Source of the DNA: Atherix ibis
Lineage: Eukaryota; Arthropoda; Insecta; Diptera; Athericidae
NCBI GenBank assembly: GCA_958298945.1
Contig: OY282605.1
Span: forward strand, 30,544,811 to 30,608,810
DNA length: 64,000 nucleotides
Reading direction: 5' to 3'
The translations under genes and the position numbers were made by a program. Below, piece by piece: positions 45,850 to 57,841 of the stretch (position 1 is the stretch's first letter; the number at the start of each line of letters is the position of its first letter). The notes under the pieces were generated by a model, which worked only from the letters and a program-made list of their open reading frames with translations, was not told the DNA's origin and made no database searches.

Positions 45850-47835
45850 TATTCTACATTCAATTTTTTTAAATATTTAAAACAAAAATTGAATTTTTAT
45901 ACAACTAATTCTACTGATAAATAGTAACAGTCAAATGTACACGTACGTACATTCTTAATTTCGATTACATATATACTCATTAAAAATTATATTAACTTCT
46001 TCAATACAAGCCTTTTATTTAAGAATATAAAAAGCAAATTATGCAAATATATATTTGATATTATATCATTGTAATTATACTCATAATTATTTTCTAATGA
46101 ATTTACGAGTAAATACAATATAAAACAAAATTATATGAAAAAAAAACGTAAATTCATAATAATATAAATTTTTTTAAGCCCAAAAGCTTATTAAATCTTT
46201 ACGCAACATTTAAACTAATGACATTTTAATCTTGTGATATTATAACAAGATTAGTACGATGATTTAAAAATATATTTTATATTATAGCAGAAATTTTTAA
46301 TTAATCCTTTTTAATACTTATGAATGAGAATATATTAATAAATACTTTTACACATTTGAAAACGATACTTATATTGTAGAATATAAGGATAATATAGATA
46401 TATGTGTATGCATTGTATATACATTAATAAAAATAAGGAAAACTTTTTCTTATAATACTGAATACCCGAATATCTGCGTTGCTTGGTTTACAACAAATTG
46501 CTATTTTATGGTTTAATTTTTTTTTTATTATTATCTTCAATATAGAATGTATTTTTTTATTCCTACACTCATATAATGATGAATAGCTTGGAGATAAAAA
46601 GACGGCCATAAAAACAAGACCATCCGTCCGACATGTTTGTTATCGGAACCATTGAATCATCATTTTAATTTTCCACCAAATTAAATGATGGATGAGCTGT
46701 TAGAGTCTATGTAAGAGATCAAAAGTCGTCATTCGTTAAGGGTACAATGAACCTTTTTACTCGTTATTCAACTGAATCATTCAACGATATATGAATGTAC
46801 ACTTTACACGCACATCATTATGGTATAGTGTAGATACTATTGGCAAGGATTCAATAAAAAGTAAATAAGAAATAGAATAGTGGTCACATATAAATGTATA
46901 CTATACTCGTATTTAAATAGATCAGTTTACATGCTGAGAAAGTAAATATATTCATTTGATTGTCCTTATATGGTTCAACTAGTTTGTTGTGGTTTCTGTT
47001 ATTTTAAAAGCTAAAAAACATTCTAACAAAATTGGATCGTCGATCAAAGCAGCCACAATTCTATGGTTGCGAATTAACTTTTCATAGAATGAACGAATTC
47101 TCAAACAAAAACACCCGCTTCACTTAAAGGCTTCCTTTTATCACTTACCACTTTGGTAATGGACTCGGACACTACCATTTCATTCCACCTCATTCCCTAT
47201 ACTCGTATATCTTTTCTAGTTTCATTTTAGGCATATTGTCTTCTGGCCAACATAAAATAATTCAGCCAGACTTAAAGGAGCAACGTAGTAAAATATATTT
47301 GACTAGTTCAAACTCCAGAATAAATAAAGGCCATCAATATAAATATTTACTGGATGTTTCTGACCCGAATACACGAGTATATTATATGTACGGGCCTGTT
47401 ATCACTTCAGAACTATCTATCGTACATGTATAAAATGGGATACAGTATAAATCGACCTTTTTCATTACAATATACTAATATGAGTATGTGCTTATCAAAC
47501 TATCTATCGTCAATTTTATTTTATGATCTTAGACTCTTTTACTTCATATTGTTTTATGATATTTGCTTTTGAAATAGTAAATAAAATAAAGCTAATAACA
47601 AATTATAAAAAAAAGGAACAGCATTCAATTTACGAGTGCATAAAAATGTACACTTTTAAGGACATCCTCTTATCAACACTACTTGTATACAGTGGTTTTT
47701 ATGAAAAGATTCATCTTAAACCATGTAGTAAAGAAAATTCAAATAGTTTTTATTTATCGAAATAAAATTCCAGAAAGTTTTTTATTGAACTGGTTATTTC
47801 TAATGCATTAATCAATTTGCGCCTTGATCAAATTT
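45850..47835. other. AT-rich region
   Basis: AT-rich. A patch near 46610-47240 is less so but has no motif. Frames at 47236-47765 (+) are hydrophobic or Lys-rich without family signature. Confidence 0.45.
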
Positions 47836-47839
47836 TTAT

Positions 47840-48082
47840 TTATGTATTAAATATAACATCATTCAAATGGCTACCACGCCAAAACTTCTTCCACGTGTAA
47901 ATCCTTTTTACGTAGTTTTCGATGACCTTTGCTGTTATTAAAAATTGTCTTTGTAAATAAAATATTTTACATAGTCTTACAAAAAAGTTCAATAATGTCA
48001 AATTGCATAACTTTGGGAGCAAATTGACATAATGTAATCTCGAAATTACGCGGCCTAAGAACTTTTCGCTCAATAAAGCCAA
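47840..48082 (-). pseudogene. Transposase C-terminal fragment, family of the 11-kb element
   Basis: Minus strand, 80 codons: VNLLPKLCNLTLLNFF corresponds to the VNWPPRSCDLTPLDYF box with the Asp changed to Asn, then KVIENYVKRIYTWKKF and the family's closing RGSHLNDVIF. It ends about 45 bp before the 5' end of mariner J. Only the last quarter of the protein remains. Confidence 0.7.
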
Positions 48083-48127
48083 AATTTATTGCGTTCTTTT
48101 GTTTGATTCATTATTTGTTTGAAACTA

Positions 48128-49980
48128 TTGGCTTGTCGGAAAAGTCATGACAGATGGTGTTTCTTTATTTTTCGAAGTCCTAGAGTTATTATCATCTATG
48201 TTATTGATATGTAATTTTATAGCTGATAGTTTAAACGTATTTTTTTAGTTATTTTGTTAAATTCAGTCATTCTATTCATTTTCTAGGGATCTTATGACAA
48301 GTTGAAGATAGAAAATTAAAACTTTGCATTTTCGTCATATTTTATTTATGTCACTTCTGTAAAGGGAAGAACGTGCGCCAAGCTTGTGAAAAGTTGCGTA
48401 ATATTTATGGTGACAGTGCTCTGCAAGATCGTCAGTTCGAATCATTGTCCACAAAATTTCATACTGACAACTTTGATCTCAATAATGATTCTCGGACTAG
48501 AAGAAAAACCACAGTTAAAGACGATAAAATAAAGGTATTAATTGAGTTAAACCTGCGTAACACGACGCAAGAGAATGCAGATTAAACATTCATTATTCAA
48601 CCAATCACAAATACCTGAAAATGCTGTAAGACTTAAACAAGCTCAATATTTGGATTCCTCATGTACTCAAAGAAGTTCTTTTGATGGCATGAATAAACAT
48701 GATGAAAAAAATCCTTTTTTTAAAGCGATTAATAACTGATGATAAGAAGTAGATTGTTAAAGTTATTCGGAGCTCACAAAAACGCAATACCAGACACAAG
48801 TTTGAACACCCGTCAAAAAATATTGCAGCTTGGATGGGATTTGTTGCGATAACCAAACTCGTCTAATCTTCCGTCGTCAGACTTCCACTTGCTTTGCTTT
48901 CTTTAGAACGCCTTGCTTGGTATACCGTTTAATTCAGATGAGGCTGTTCTCGCCGATAAAGACAGGTCCTTCTATGAGCAAAGAATTATGAAGTTCGTTG
49001 AAATATGGCAAAAGCCTATTGAGCAAAATGGGCAATATACAAGGTCTGTTCAGAAAGTATCGCGAATTTTGAATTTCCGCGGGTTACGTATATTCGATTT
49101 TCGATTTTTTTGTACCATTACGTTGGTACTCATGTTTATCACATATGCCGACAAGTTCGGCCATTTTGAATGATCAGTTAATTTTTGATAGCTGCTTTGT
49201 TTGCACGTGTTTTGGCTCATCTTCGATTTTTGCCTATTCCAAAAAATGAATTAAAGAATCTGTTTCGGGAACAAGAAAAAGTTACAAGGGATCAGATGTG
49301 AGAAATACAGTAGCTGCGGCATTATTAATGTGTTGTTTTTTGGCCAAAAATTCGCGCACAAGCAACGATGCCTAAGCAGGGGCGTTATTATGATGCAAAA
49401 GCCAATATTTCTAGCGGATTGCTTCCGTTTCTGGCGGATTGCTTCATGCAACTTGCGCATAACTTGCAGGTAATATTCCTTAATGACCGTTCTACCCTGT
49501 GGCAAGAACTCATGATGCACCACGCTCGTGCGGTAGCTTCCATTGGGATGATTGAGCTTTGGTTTCCATGTTATAACCATAAGCCCATGATTCGTCACCA
49601 GTTATGACCCTCTGTAGCAAATTTGGATCATCGCGGGCAGAGTCCAACAGCTCCTTAGCAATGATAATGCGATGCTGTTTTTTTAGTCGAAAATCGGGCA
49701 AATATCGAAGACGAGCCAAAACACGTGCAAGCAAAGCAGCTGTCAAAAATTAACTGAACATTCAAAATCGGCGAACTTCTTGGCATAAGCGAGAGATATG
49801 ACTACCAATATAACGCCACAAAAAAATCGAAAATCAAATATACCTAACCTGCGGAAATTCAAAATTCGCGATACTTTTTTAACAGACCTCGTACCATTGA
49901 TTGATCATTTCTCTTTTTATATAAATAAAAACAGTTTTTAAAACAGAAAAATATATGTCATAACTTTTCCGACAACGTAA
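48128..49980 (+). mobile_element. mariner J (mellifera/capitata-like) hosting mariner D
   Basis: Both ends are visible: ttggcttgtcggaaaagtca at 48128 and acttttccgacaacgtaa ending at 49980, each next to TA (48126-48127 and 49981-49982). Plus-strand transposase remains: RQACEKLRNIYGDSALQD (from 48373), FDLNNDSRTRRKTTVKDDK, KVLIELNLRNTTQENAD, and after large internal loss the C-terminus FYEQRIMKFVEIWQKPIEQN and GQY. Mariner D is inserted immediately after GQY, and J's 3' UTR and terminal repeat resume at 49894. The catalytic region is deleted. Confidence 0.85.
49040..49891 (-). mobile_element. mariner copy D with inverted 5' end at both sides, nested in mariner J
   Basis: Flanked by TA at 49038-49039 and 49892-49893. 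The right end is the element's genuine 5' end with the start of the transposase on the minus strand (TAALLARVLARLRYLP). The left end is the same sequence in inverted orientation, about 190-220 bp long, running from the terminal repeat through the start region to the word aaagaatctg, where it joins the 3' part of the gene (gtttcgggaacaagaaaaagt, reverse of FLFPK). The true 3' UTR and 3' terminal repeat are absent. Internal transposase remains include SARDDPNLLQRVITGDESW and VHHEFLPQGRTV. Confidence 0.9.
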
Positions 49981-49989
49981 TACAAATGG

Positions 49990-51110
49990 TCCAGAATAAA
50001 AATTTTAAGGTTAGATCAAAACCATTTGGTTATCCTATGGCCATAAGGGTCAGAATTGAAAATTCTAGAAAATTATATTTTTCTGGCTTCTTCTGTCTTT
50101 TTCGTAATCTTTTGTTGATTTTCTTAGTCTCCTTATATGGTAATTTAGCTTATTAACATATCCAACGAGTGAGAAATGAGCCTATTGAATTGATAGTTTT
50201 ATAAATGATTTTTTATAAAGACTTTTAGTTTTTCTGTAATTTCCTCTAATTATTTTGGATGTTACTCGTATCTACATATATATATATAATATTTTCATTT
50301 GATTAGTCAGTCAATCAACGAAATTCATTTGTAATATGATTTCGAATGAATATAATAACATTTCTACAAATCAGTAAAATATTGTATATTTATCTATAAG
50401 TATTTTGCTTTAGAAACTTCTGTTAATTAAATGCCTTCTTATCATAAACAACTATTTAGGTTGCTATAGAGTTGGAGGAGATGTGAATTCAGACACAAAA
50501 GGACTTCAGGAAGTTTCATTTGCGAGATTTCCATCTCATAAATTCTAGTCACAATATTTTGGCATTTTCCTATTTTCCTGTAATTTTTTACCCATTTTTT
50601 TTTTGAGGACAACTAAAAAGCATCATTTGAATAATATAAGAAGGGTATACATTTCAGGTTTTTTTTTCTTAATTTTCGGTAGACTGTTTCGGTTTGCTAT
50701 AAAATTTATATAATTTTTATATTCATTTCATTTTTAAACTATTTTAGATATTTATTTATTAATTAAAATATATTTAATAATTAGTTTACTTTAAATATAA
50801 TTTATTGTTTATTTAAATTTTATATATGTATTTTTTTCGTTAAAAAAATATATTGGCTAAATGGAAGAATAGTAGTTTGGTTCCAGACCTAAAAATGTAA
50901 CTGAAAAATACAATAAACAATATTAAAACAATCTTGATAGTGTTCACTTAAGAATTTATTTCGAGCTTACACATTTTAATTCATTAAATATAATATAAAA
51001 AATAAATTATACTTTGAAAAAAGAAGAAGATAATATCTGAAATTCATTAATATTTAAAAAATTAAAATAATATAGACATAACAAAATTTTATGCATTGAC
51101 ACTTTCTGAC
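49990..51110. other. AT-rich region
   Basis: AT-rich with a short TA run near 50275-50288. No feature called. Confidence 0.5.
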
Positions 51111-51259
51111 AATAAATGCATACGTTTGCGTAAGACTACAATATCACTGCTATCAGTAGAATTATTTTGTGAAAATATTTTTCTATTATCATCTCTATTC
51201 TCCTTTGTTGATAATTCAGTAATTTTTAAAAGGAAATCAGTCATTAAAGATTGTGTTTG

Positions 51260-53065
51260 ATTTCATGATAAACCGTTATAAAGTTCTCTGTAAGATGCCA
51301 TTAATGATTTCAGTTGACGTTTAAATTTTGCAGCTCGTTCCACATCAAGATCATATTGTTCAAAATGATTACCTAATTTCCTGGCAAGATCAAAACCTTC
51401 TTTAATTAGAGTTGCCTTTAAAATTGGGAGGATCTTCTTCGTAATTATCGCTATCTTCTCTGTTATCATGAGTCTCAAGGGTGAGGTCTATAACTTCATT
51501 TTCACTCAAGCCCATCGAATCCATCTCCACCAATTGTATGTGCCAGCGTTGTGATGTTAGTAAAAGCAGCGTTATTATGGATGAGAGGATCAGGATCTTT
51601 GCTTTTGACACATTCTGGCCAAATATTTTTCCAACATGAGTTCAGCGTTGATGGCTTTAAGTCAACTAACGCTATCCCAATTTGTTTAATACACTCCATA
51701 ATGGAAAATTTTTTCCACACTTCAATCCTCATTATTGTCTAGTTTGTCTAGCACGTATTCGAATGAACGTTTTATGTAGTACGTTTTAAAAGTAGCAATT
51801 ATCCCTTGGTCTAGAGGTTGTATTAAAGATGTAGTATTAGGCGGAAGAAAACAACATTGCACATTTGGGTGTTCCAAGACCAGAAAAGAACTTTTAATTC
51901 TAGACATTTTGCATTCGTTTAGCGTCTAATTTCTGGGATGAAGTATTTCTGAAACCATTCTGTGAAGATTGCACTGGTCACCCAGGCCTTTTCGTTTGCT
52001 GTCCAGTGAATTGGCAATTTATTTATATCTACACCATTCACCGAGCGCAGTCTCTTAAGGTGCGATTTACTAGCAGTGGTTTTAACATACGTTCTCCTGA
52101 AGTATTGGAACAAAACAACAATGTTGCACGGTCCTTGGCTACTTTAAAACCACCGGCAGTTTTCTGTGATTTTGCAACATAAGTTCTCCTAGGCATTCTT
52201 TTCCAAAAAAAGCCACTTTCATCTACATTCCAAACTTGATCTGGGGTGAAGATCCTCCATCTTCAATAATTTTTCTAAGTTTTTGAGGAAATTGTTTGGC
52301 AGCCAATTCATCTGCAGACGCAGTTTCTCCCTAAATTTTTATATTATGGAGAGTATGTCGATTAAGAAAACTTATCATCCAACCAGTACTTTAATACGTT
52401 TATAGATTCTTAATGCTGTTTGCTTGATAGTGATTTATCTTCAATCCACATTACCAAAGCTTTTTTCATTTTCTCTTTGCCAACATCTCTTATGTAAGAC
52501 GATGATTTAGCACTTATTTTTATCCTAGAACATACAGATTTTCTGATCGCAGTTTCATTTTTTTAATCGTTCTAATGGTAGCTTCATGAATACCAAAATG
52601 CTTTCCGACAGCCGTTGCACCTTGTCCTGTTGCAAGTTAACCTAAAATTTTAATTCTCTTCGTTTTTATTACAGGTGAATTATTTGACATTGTGTTAAGG
52701 CCACCAATAATATTTTTCATATTAATAATGCAAAGATTTGAAAATTACAATATTTAAAACTTACCTGTTATTGAGTTAATAAATCTATACGAGCACTAAC
52801 TTTATTTTACTTATAACTTTTTAAATATCCACATTAACTAAACGTCTTTTCTTTTCAACTCTCAAAACCTAACTAAATTGCGTAAAAAATACATTACGTC
52901 TTTTTCCTACGCATAATTCGGGGAATCCCACTCATATAATCGACATAATCTAACTTTATTAGTGTTAAAATAAAACAATTCGTGTAAAAAGAGAATTATT
53001 TTTTCATTTTAACTCGTGTTAAATCAAATTCGTGTAAAAAAAATTCGTGCAAAAAGAGAATTCGG
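51260..53065 (-). mobile_element. Tigger/pogo-like element remnant
   Basis: Minus-strand DDE_1 transposase pieces in order (right to left): HTH near 52690-52560 (MSNNSPVIKTKRIK, GATAVGKHFGIHEATIRTIK); DQVWNVDESGFFWKRMPRRT with the first catalytic Asp (about 52230); KTAGGFKVAKDRATLLFC; LPIHWTANEKAWVTSAIF (about 52010); [20 protein letters not shown] (about 51830), where the second Asp box before it reads FLVLEHPN without Asp and the third Asp is in PLDQG; and a C-terminal tail with SENEVIDL. At the right end, two copies of a 21-bp motif (aattcgtg then aaaaagagaatt; 52977-52997 and 53042-53062) look like subterminal repeats. The other end was not found. Confidence 0.75.
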
Positions 53066-53069
53066 TGTG

Positions 53070-54745
53070 GTTAATTTTTTATTTTAAAAAATAAACTGGG
53101 CGAAAATATAATTTTTAATATTAATAATTATGGAAAATAATTCATTTACCAAAAAAAAAAAAAACAAATCACATAATTTCCAATTAATATAAAATTTTAA
53201 TTTACTGATAAATTGATAAGAATATATACCTTTTTCTGTCATATTTATTTGATAGAGAAAAGGATATAATATTTAATTTATTTATTAATAAGAATTTGTT
53301 TATAAAAGATGATATATATTCCAATTAACGTGGAGATATTAATGCTATTATTATTGGTAAGAATTTAATATTAATGTAATGATATATTTTCCCATTAAGG
53401 AATTTGTTTAAAAAAATTTACCAGATTGAAAAATATTATATTTTATTTCCAAAATTATATTGATAATAGTCTAGTTTCTTTGAATTTTTCTGCAGGTAAG
53501 TATTATAATAAATGGTTTATAAAAAGGAAAATATTTTATGGTGAGTAATTAAAAATTGAATGAAACATCAAAAAAAAAAAAAAAAGGAACGAATCATTTA
53601 CAATTTAATTTATATTTTTTAAATGAATTTTATTTTCATATTATTCGTATTTAAGTATAGTTAGACTATGGAAGGCGAATGGACAGTTCATTTATGAATC
53701 GGGAGGATGACTGCCATTCTGGGACATTAATCATGAAAATATTTTCATTTTTATTTGGACTTTTGTACATGGCAATTTTTCAATAAAGTCATCATATACA
53801 TTAGCAGAAATAATTTAAAATGAAATATTTTCCAGAAATACAAAAAAAAAATTATATTTTTCTTAATTTTACCAAATGAAAAATCCATTATTGAAAAGTT
53901 GCGCTACAAACAATTGGCGCCCGTATAATGACTTGCTAAATGGTTGATGAAATTGGAAATATGATTGCATATTTATCGGCAAAAATAATAATACTTTATA
54001 AACTGCGATGTTTTAAGAATATTTTTCGATACGATTGCGCGGGGTAGTTTATTTTTTTTTTTTTTTAAAAAGGATTTGAGAAGGGGTATTTATTTTGGTT
54101 ATGAAATATGGATTATTTTAAATGAAACCATTTTTTTTTGATTGAAGTGAATGTATTTGAAAATTGATAATATGTTTAATTCTGTTGTGAGGTGGGCTTG
54201 TAAACTTTAAAAATTATTTTTTCTTATTCAAAATATCGCCAAATAAATCATTTGGTCTGATAATAATCCTTTTTATAATAGTAAAAGATTGATTGTAAAT
54301 TTTTATTAATTAAAATATTTAAATTTGCAATTTCTTGGTTTTTATAGTAGAAAATTTCATAATTGTGTAACTTTAAATATCACCGGAATTTAAGCATTGT
54401 AGTTCGGAAAACATATGGTATATCTATCAATTTAACAACAATCATCGTACATGGATACTAATTATTATAATATATATTTTTTTTAAAAACATTTTAATGG
54501 GTCTTATTCATATTTAATACGTTCTTTGAGTGCTTCTTCGGATGCTAATTTTTCGAATAAAATTTTCGTGAAAATAAGACCCATTTCTCTCTCTGTCGAC
54601 ATATAAACTAGTAAAATTACTCTATGTGGGTGTGGAAAAACTATTCTACTTCCGAAAAGTGACTTTTTGGTGTCCATTTTAGTTTAAATATAACATTTCC
54701 CTTTTTTTCTTGGAAAATCAAGAAGGAAATGCCACTACCGATAAT
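53070..54745. other. Very AT-rich region
   Basis: Homopolymer-rich with no frame or recognisable repeat. Confidence 0.55.
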
Positions 54746-54752
54746 TATGAGA

Positions 54753-54918
54753 ACTGTAGCCGCATGGTAACCAATTCCTTTTTTTTGGCCAGAACATAAA
54801 GATTTTAATCTGGATCACATACGATTTTGACAAGAAAATGAATTCACTGTAGCCGCATGGTAACCAATTCCTTTTTTTTGGCCAGAACATAAAGATATTA
54901 ATCTGGATCACATACACG
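54753..54918. repeat. 93-bp tandem duplication, two copies
   Basis: actgtagccgcatggtaacc starts at 54753 and again at 54846. About 70 bp are nearly identical (one or two differences), including ggccagaacataaagat and taatctggatcacatac, with a short spacer. Confidence 0.9.
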
Positions 54919-54946
54919 AAACATTTTTGGCTTTTTTTTGCTAATA

Positions 54947-55778
54947 CGAGGTCTGTTCAAAAAAAATATTCGATTTTTGTTGGTACTCATATCTCTCACT
55001 TATGCCAACAAGTTCGGCCATTTTGAATGTTCAGTTAATTTTTGACAGCTGCTTTGCTTGCACGTGTTTTGGCTCGTCTTCGATTTCTGCCCATTCCAAA
55101 AAATGGATTAAAGAATCTGTTTCGGGAACAAGAAAAAGTCACAGGGGGCCAGATCTGGAGAAAACGATGGCTGCGGCACTATTGGTGTATTGTTTTTGTA
55201 CAAAAATTCGCGTACAAGCAACGATGCGTGACCAGGGGCGTTATCATGGTGAAAAAGCCAATTTTTGTACTTCCACAAATCCGCGCGTTTCTGGCGGATT
55301 GCTTCGCGCAATTTGCGCATTACTTGCAGGTAATATTTCTTATTGACCGTTCTACCCTGTGGCAAGAACTCATGATACACCATGCACCTGCAATAGAAGA
55401 AAACTGTAAACAAAACCTTCATATTCGACAGAACTTGGCGCGCTTTTTTCGGTCTTCGCTCGTTGGGAAGCTTCCATTGCAATAATTGAGCTTTGGTTTC
55501 CATGTCATAATAATAAACCAATAATTTGTCACAAGTTATGACCCTTTGGAGCAAATTTGGATCGTTGCGGACAGACTGCAACAGCTCCTTAGCAATGTTA
55601 ATGCGATGGTGTTTTTGGTCAAAAATGGGCAGAAATCGAAGATGAGCCAAAACACGTGCAAGCAAAGCAGCTGTCAAAAATTAACTGAAAATTCAAAATG
55701 GCCGATTTTGTCGGCATAAGTGAGATACATGAGTACCAACATAACGCCATAAAAATCGAATATACGTAACAGACCTCG
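54947..55778 (-). mobile_element. mariner copy E, same inverted-end structure as copy D
   Basis: Flanked by TA at 54945-54946 and 55779-55780. The right end holds the real 5' region with the transposase start on the minus strand (MTAALLARVLAHLRFLP at 55677 downward), NIAKELLQSVRNDPNLLQRV, VFFYCRCMVYHEFLPQ, REAIRQKRADLWKYKNW, FHHDNAPGHASLL (second Asp) and FSPDLAPCDFFLFPK (third Asp). The left end repeats the 5' region inverted, including a forward reading TAALLARVLARLRFLP at 55042, and switches to the 3' part of the gene at the same word (aaagaatctgtttcgggaac) as copy D. The minus-strand frame 55108-55677 is open for 189 codons but lacks most of the N-terminal half. Confidence 0.9.
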
Positions 55779-55782
55779 TACA

Positions 55783-55870
55783 TATTGATTTGGTGATATC
55801 ACCTGGCATTCAAGATCGTGCAATTTGATGCCGTTGCACTTTTAGGTATAGTAATGCTAAGGATTGTGCT
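55783..55870. repeat. Dispersed AT-rich repeat, fragment (copy 4)
   Basis: gatttggtgatatcacctgg, aagatcgtgcaatttgatgc and cgttgcactttt match the middle of copies 1 to 3. It begins right at the edge of mariner E. Confidence 0.45.
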
Positions 55871-55884
55871 CATAAAAACAATTT

Positions 55885-56126
55885 ATAACGGCTTAAAATA
55901 TACCACAACACACCGAAATTCGGTACTTAGGACTGAACCAAGACAAACACTTGACATGGAACCCACATACAATCCTTAAAACACAAGAACTAAAAAGACG
56001 ATACATACAACCACTTCGACTTCTAGACAAACGTTCTAAGCTTACCAAAATTCGCAAAGTACTTTCATACAATGCCCTACTGAAACCCATATGGATTTAC
56101 GGACTAGAAATCGTTGGTTACTCCCC
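55885..56126 (+). pseudogene. Jockey-type reverse transcriptase thumb fragment
   Basis: Plus-strand frame without a start: TEIRYLGLNQDKHLTWNPH, IQPLRLLDKRSKLTKI and YNALLKPIWIYGLEIVGY. This is the segment after the catalytic box in Jockey-like elements (usually KYLGxxLDxxLTW...LYKxxLKPIWTYG). It is open for about 75 codons and lacks both upstream and downstream parts. Confidence 0.7.
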
Positions 56127-56129
56127 ATA

Positions 56130-57830
56130 ACTTTTCACATTAATTAATACTAATATTCAAATCCGCTTATTACTATATTGTAGTTGCAGATATCTTGAAA
56201 AATTAAAAATAAAAAATATTTGTTACATAATAGCAAAATTTATTCAATTAAATCAAATACAAATTTAATAAAAACCTAAAATTTAATTGTACAATATTTT
56301 ATGAAAGTTTCTTTTCCTTAACGCAAACTGGATAATCCTTATATGAATGTATGTATGAACACTTAAGTACATATATAAATTGTAGATATCAATACAAATT
56401 AATAGGATAATTAAATATATAATAATTATTTTCTATTCAGTAAAAGTACTTTTTTTTTAAATAAAAAAAAATACATACTCTGGGTGGAAAGAACTCCTTA
56501 ATAATGTGACATAATGAGAGGACTGCGAACGTCACTGTGAATAAATCCATTTATCGGACAAAGTTAGGCGCGTTATACTCTACTACGAACATAATATAAT
56601 GAACTATGAACAAAGTAAACAACTCTAATAAGATAAGGTAGAACCCAGAAAAAAAAGTATATACATTTACTGATATAACAACAATAATAGTCATAATAAA
56701 TATATTCTTAAAAAGGAAATTAAGTTTCTTTTTATACAATCTTCTAATTCTATGAGCGACATTATAGGCGGAGAGAAAAATCAATTTATGGCCACATTTT
56801 GGTACGTCATCCCCAGAGGAAATCATAAATAGTATATACAATAAATACTGATACATTTATAGCTGAGAAAGATCTAATATGACGATGGATTCTTATATAG
56901 AACGTGACATACAAAATGAAATTTTGATGAAAGAAAAAAAAATGGCCAAAAAAAAAACCTTACCTTCAGACAAACATCCGCTGACGTGATATCAGAATAT
57001 TTCTGTATATAAATTAGTTTATTATTATATATAAACTTTTACTTAGTGGTAGCATTAAGTAATAACAAAATATTTGTATATGCTTATACAAATATGCTTT
57101 TATATATGTGCTAAATATATCCGTTTCAGTACTAAGAACGTATATGGGAGGTAAAAGAATGATTTATAGTTAGCTGTTGTTGAACACTATCTAATAACGA
57201 TGACAAATAGAAGGATAAGGGATCTTATAACTTAATTTTGATGCTTAGCCATTGGAATATAGCTCAAAGCAGTTTTTATTCAATCAAGTAAATAAGTAGT
57301 TGCTAACAAAAAAAAAATTGGATATATATTATATTTATACACACATACACATAGATGCTTATATATAATTGCATATAAATATATATATGCTCATAGAAAT
57401 TTTTCCCTTATATCCTTGCTCATTCAGACCTTATGTTTTCAAATTTCAACAAGATAGAAAATATAAGAAAAATATATTTTATTAGTTAAAAAAATACTGA
57501 CTTGTTCTTAAATATCTAAACTGGTATTTAATCCGAAATAATCTTTATACTTTCTAATAAACATAGTATGGAGATTCATTTAAATATTCTTTGTATTCAA
57601 TATCTTGTAATAATAATGATTAGGATATAACTCCTTTTTTATGATTAACAAAAACTTTGTGAAGTCTCTAATAAAAGAAGTTACATATTCTTAGTATTAA
57701 CGAGTTCTTCATTATTGACTGATTGTATTGTAAAAAGTTACTTGACACAGTAAATATTTCTGACTTTGTAAATCAAGTGAAAGAGAACTCACTCGATATT
57801 TAGAATAAGGAATAAGAACTTATGTTATGG
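56130..57830. other. AT-rich region
   Basis: AT-rich, including alternating TA-type stretches near 57300-57400. No gene or repeat called. Confidence 0.5.
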
Positions 57831-57832
57831 TC

Positions 57833-57841
57833 AAATCGTTA
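57833..57841. repeat. Left target-site duplication of RTE-like element
   Basis: aaatcgtta, repeated at 59430-59438 after an A-rich tail. The leading A residues are ambiguous with the tail. Confidence 0.6.

Larger units (their letters stand above)
43858..45850. repeat. Tandem duplication of mariner end plus flank, second copy interrupted
   Basis: The block from cgtattttctgctcatacga (43861) to the AT-rich flank beyond the mariner end (about 44278) recurs from 44285 on, an offset of 424 bp. The second copy holds the same mariner tail and ends with cactgacttatcatacgg near 45757 and a flank aaatttactattcaa matching the first. Its middle is split by the Helitron at 44461-45587. Confidence 0.8.

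Noticed and set aside
55042..55485. 147-codon plus-strand frame in mariner E starting like the transposase
   Set aside because: Only the first part is real transposase (the inverted 5' end). After the junction it reads the gene's antisense, so it is a chimera of the rearrangement and not a gene.
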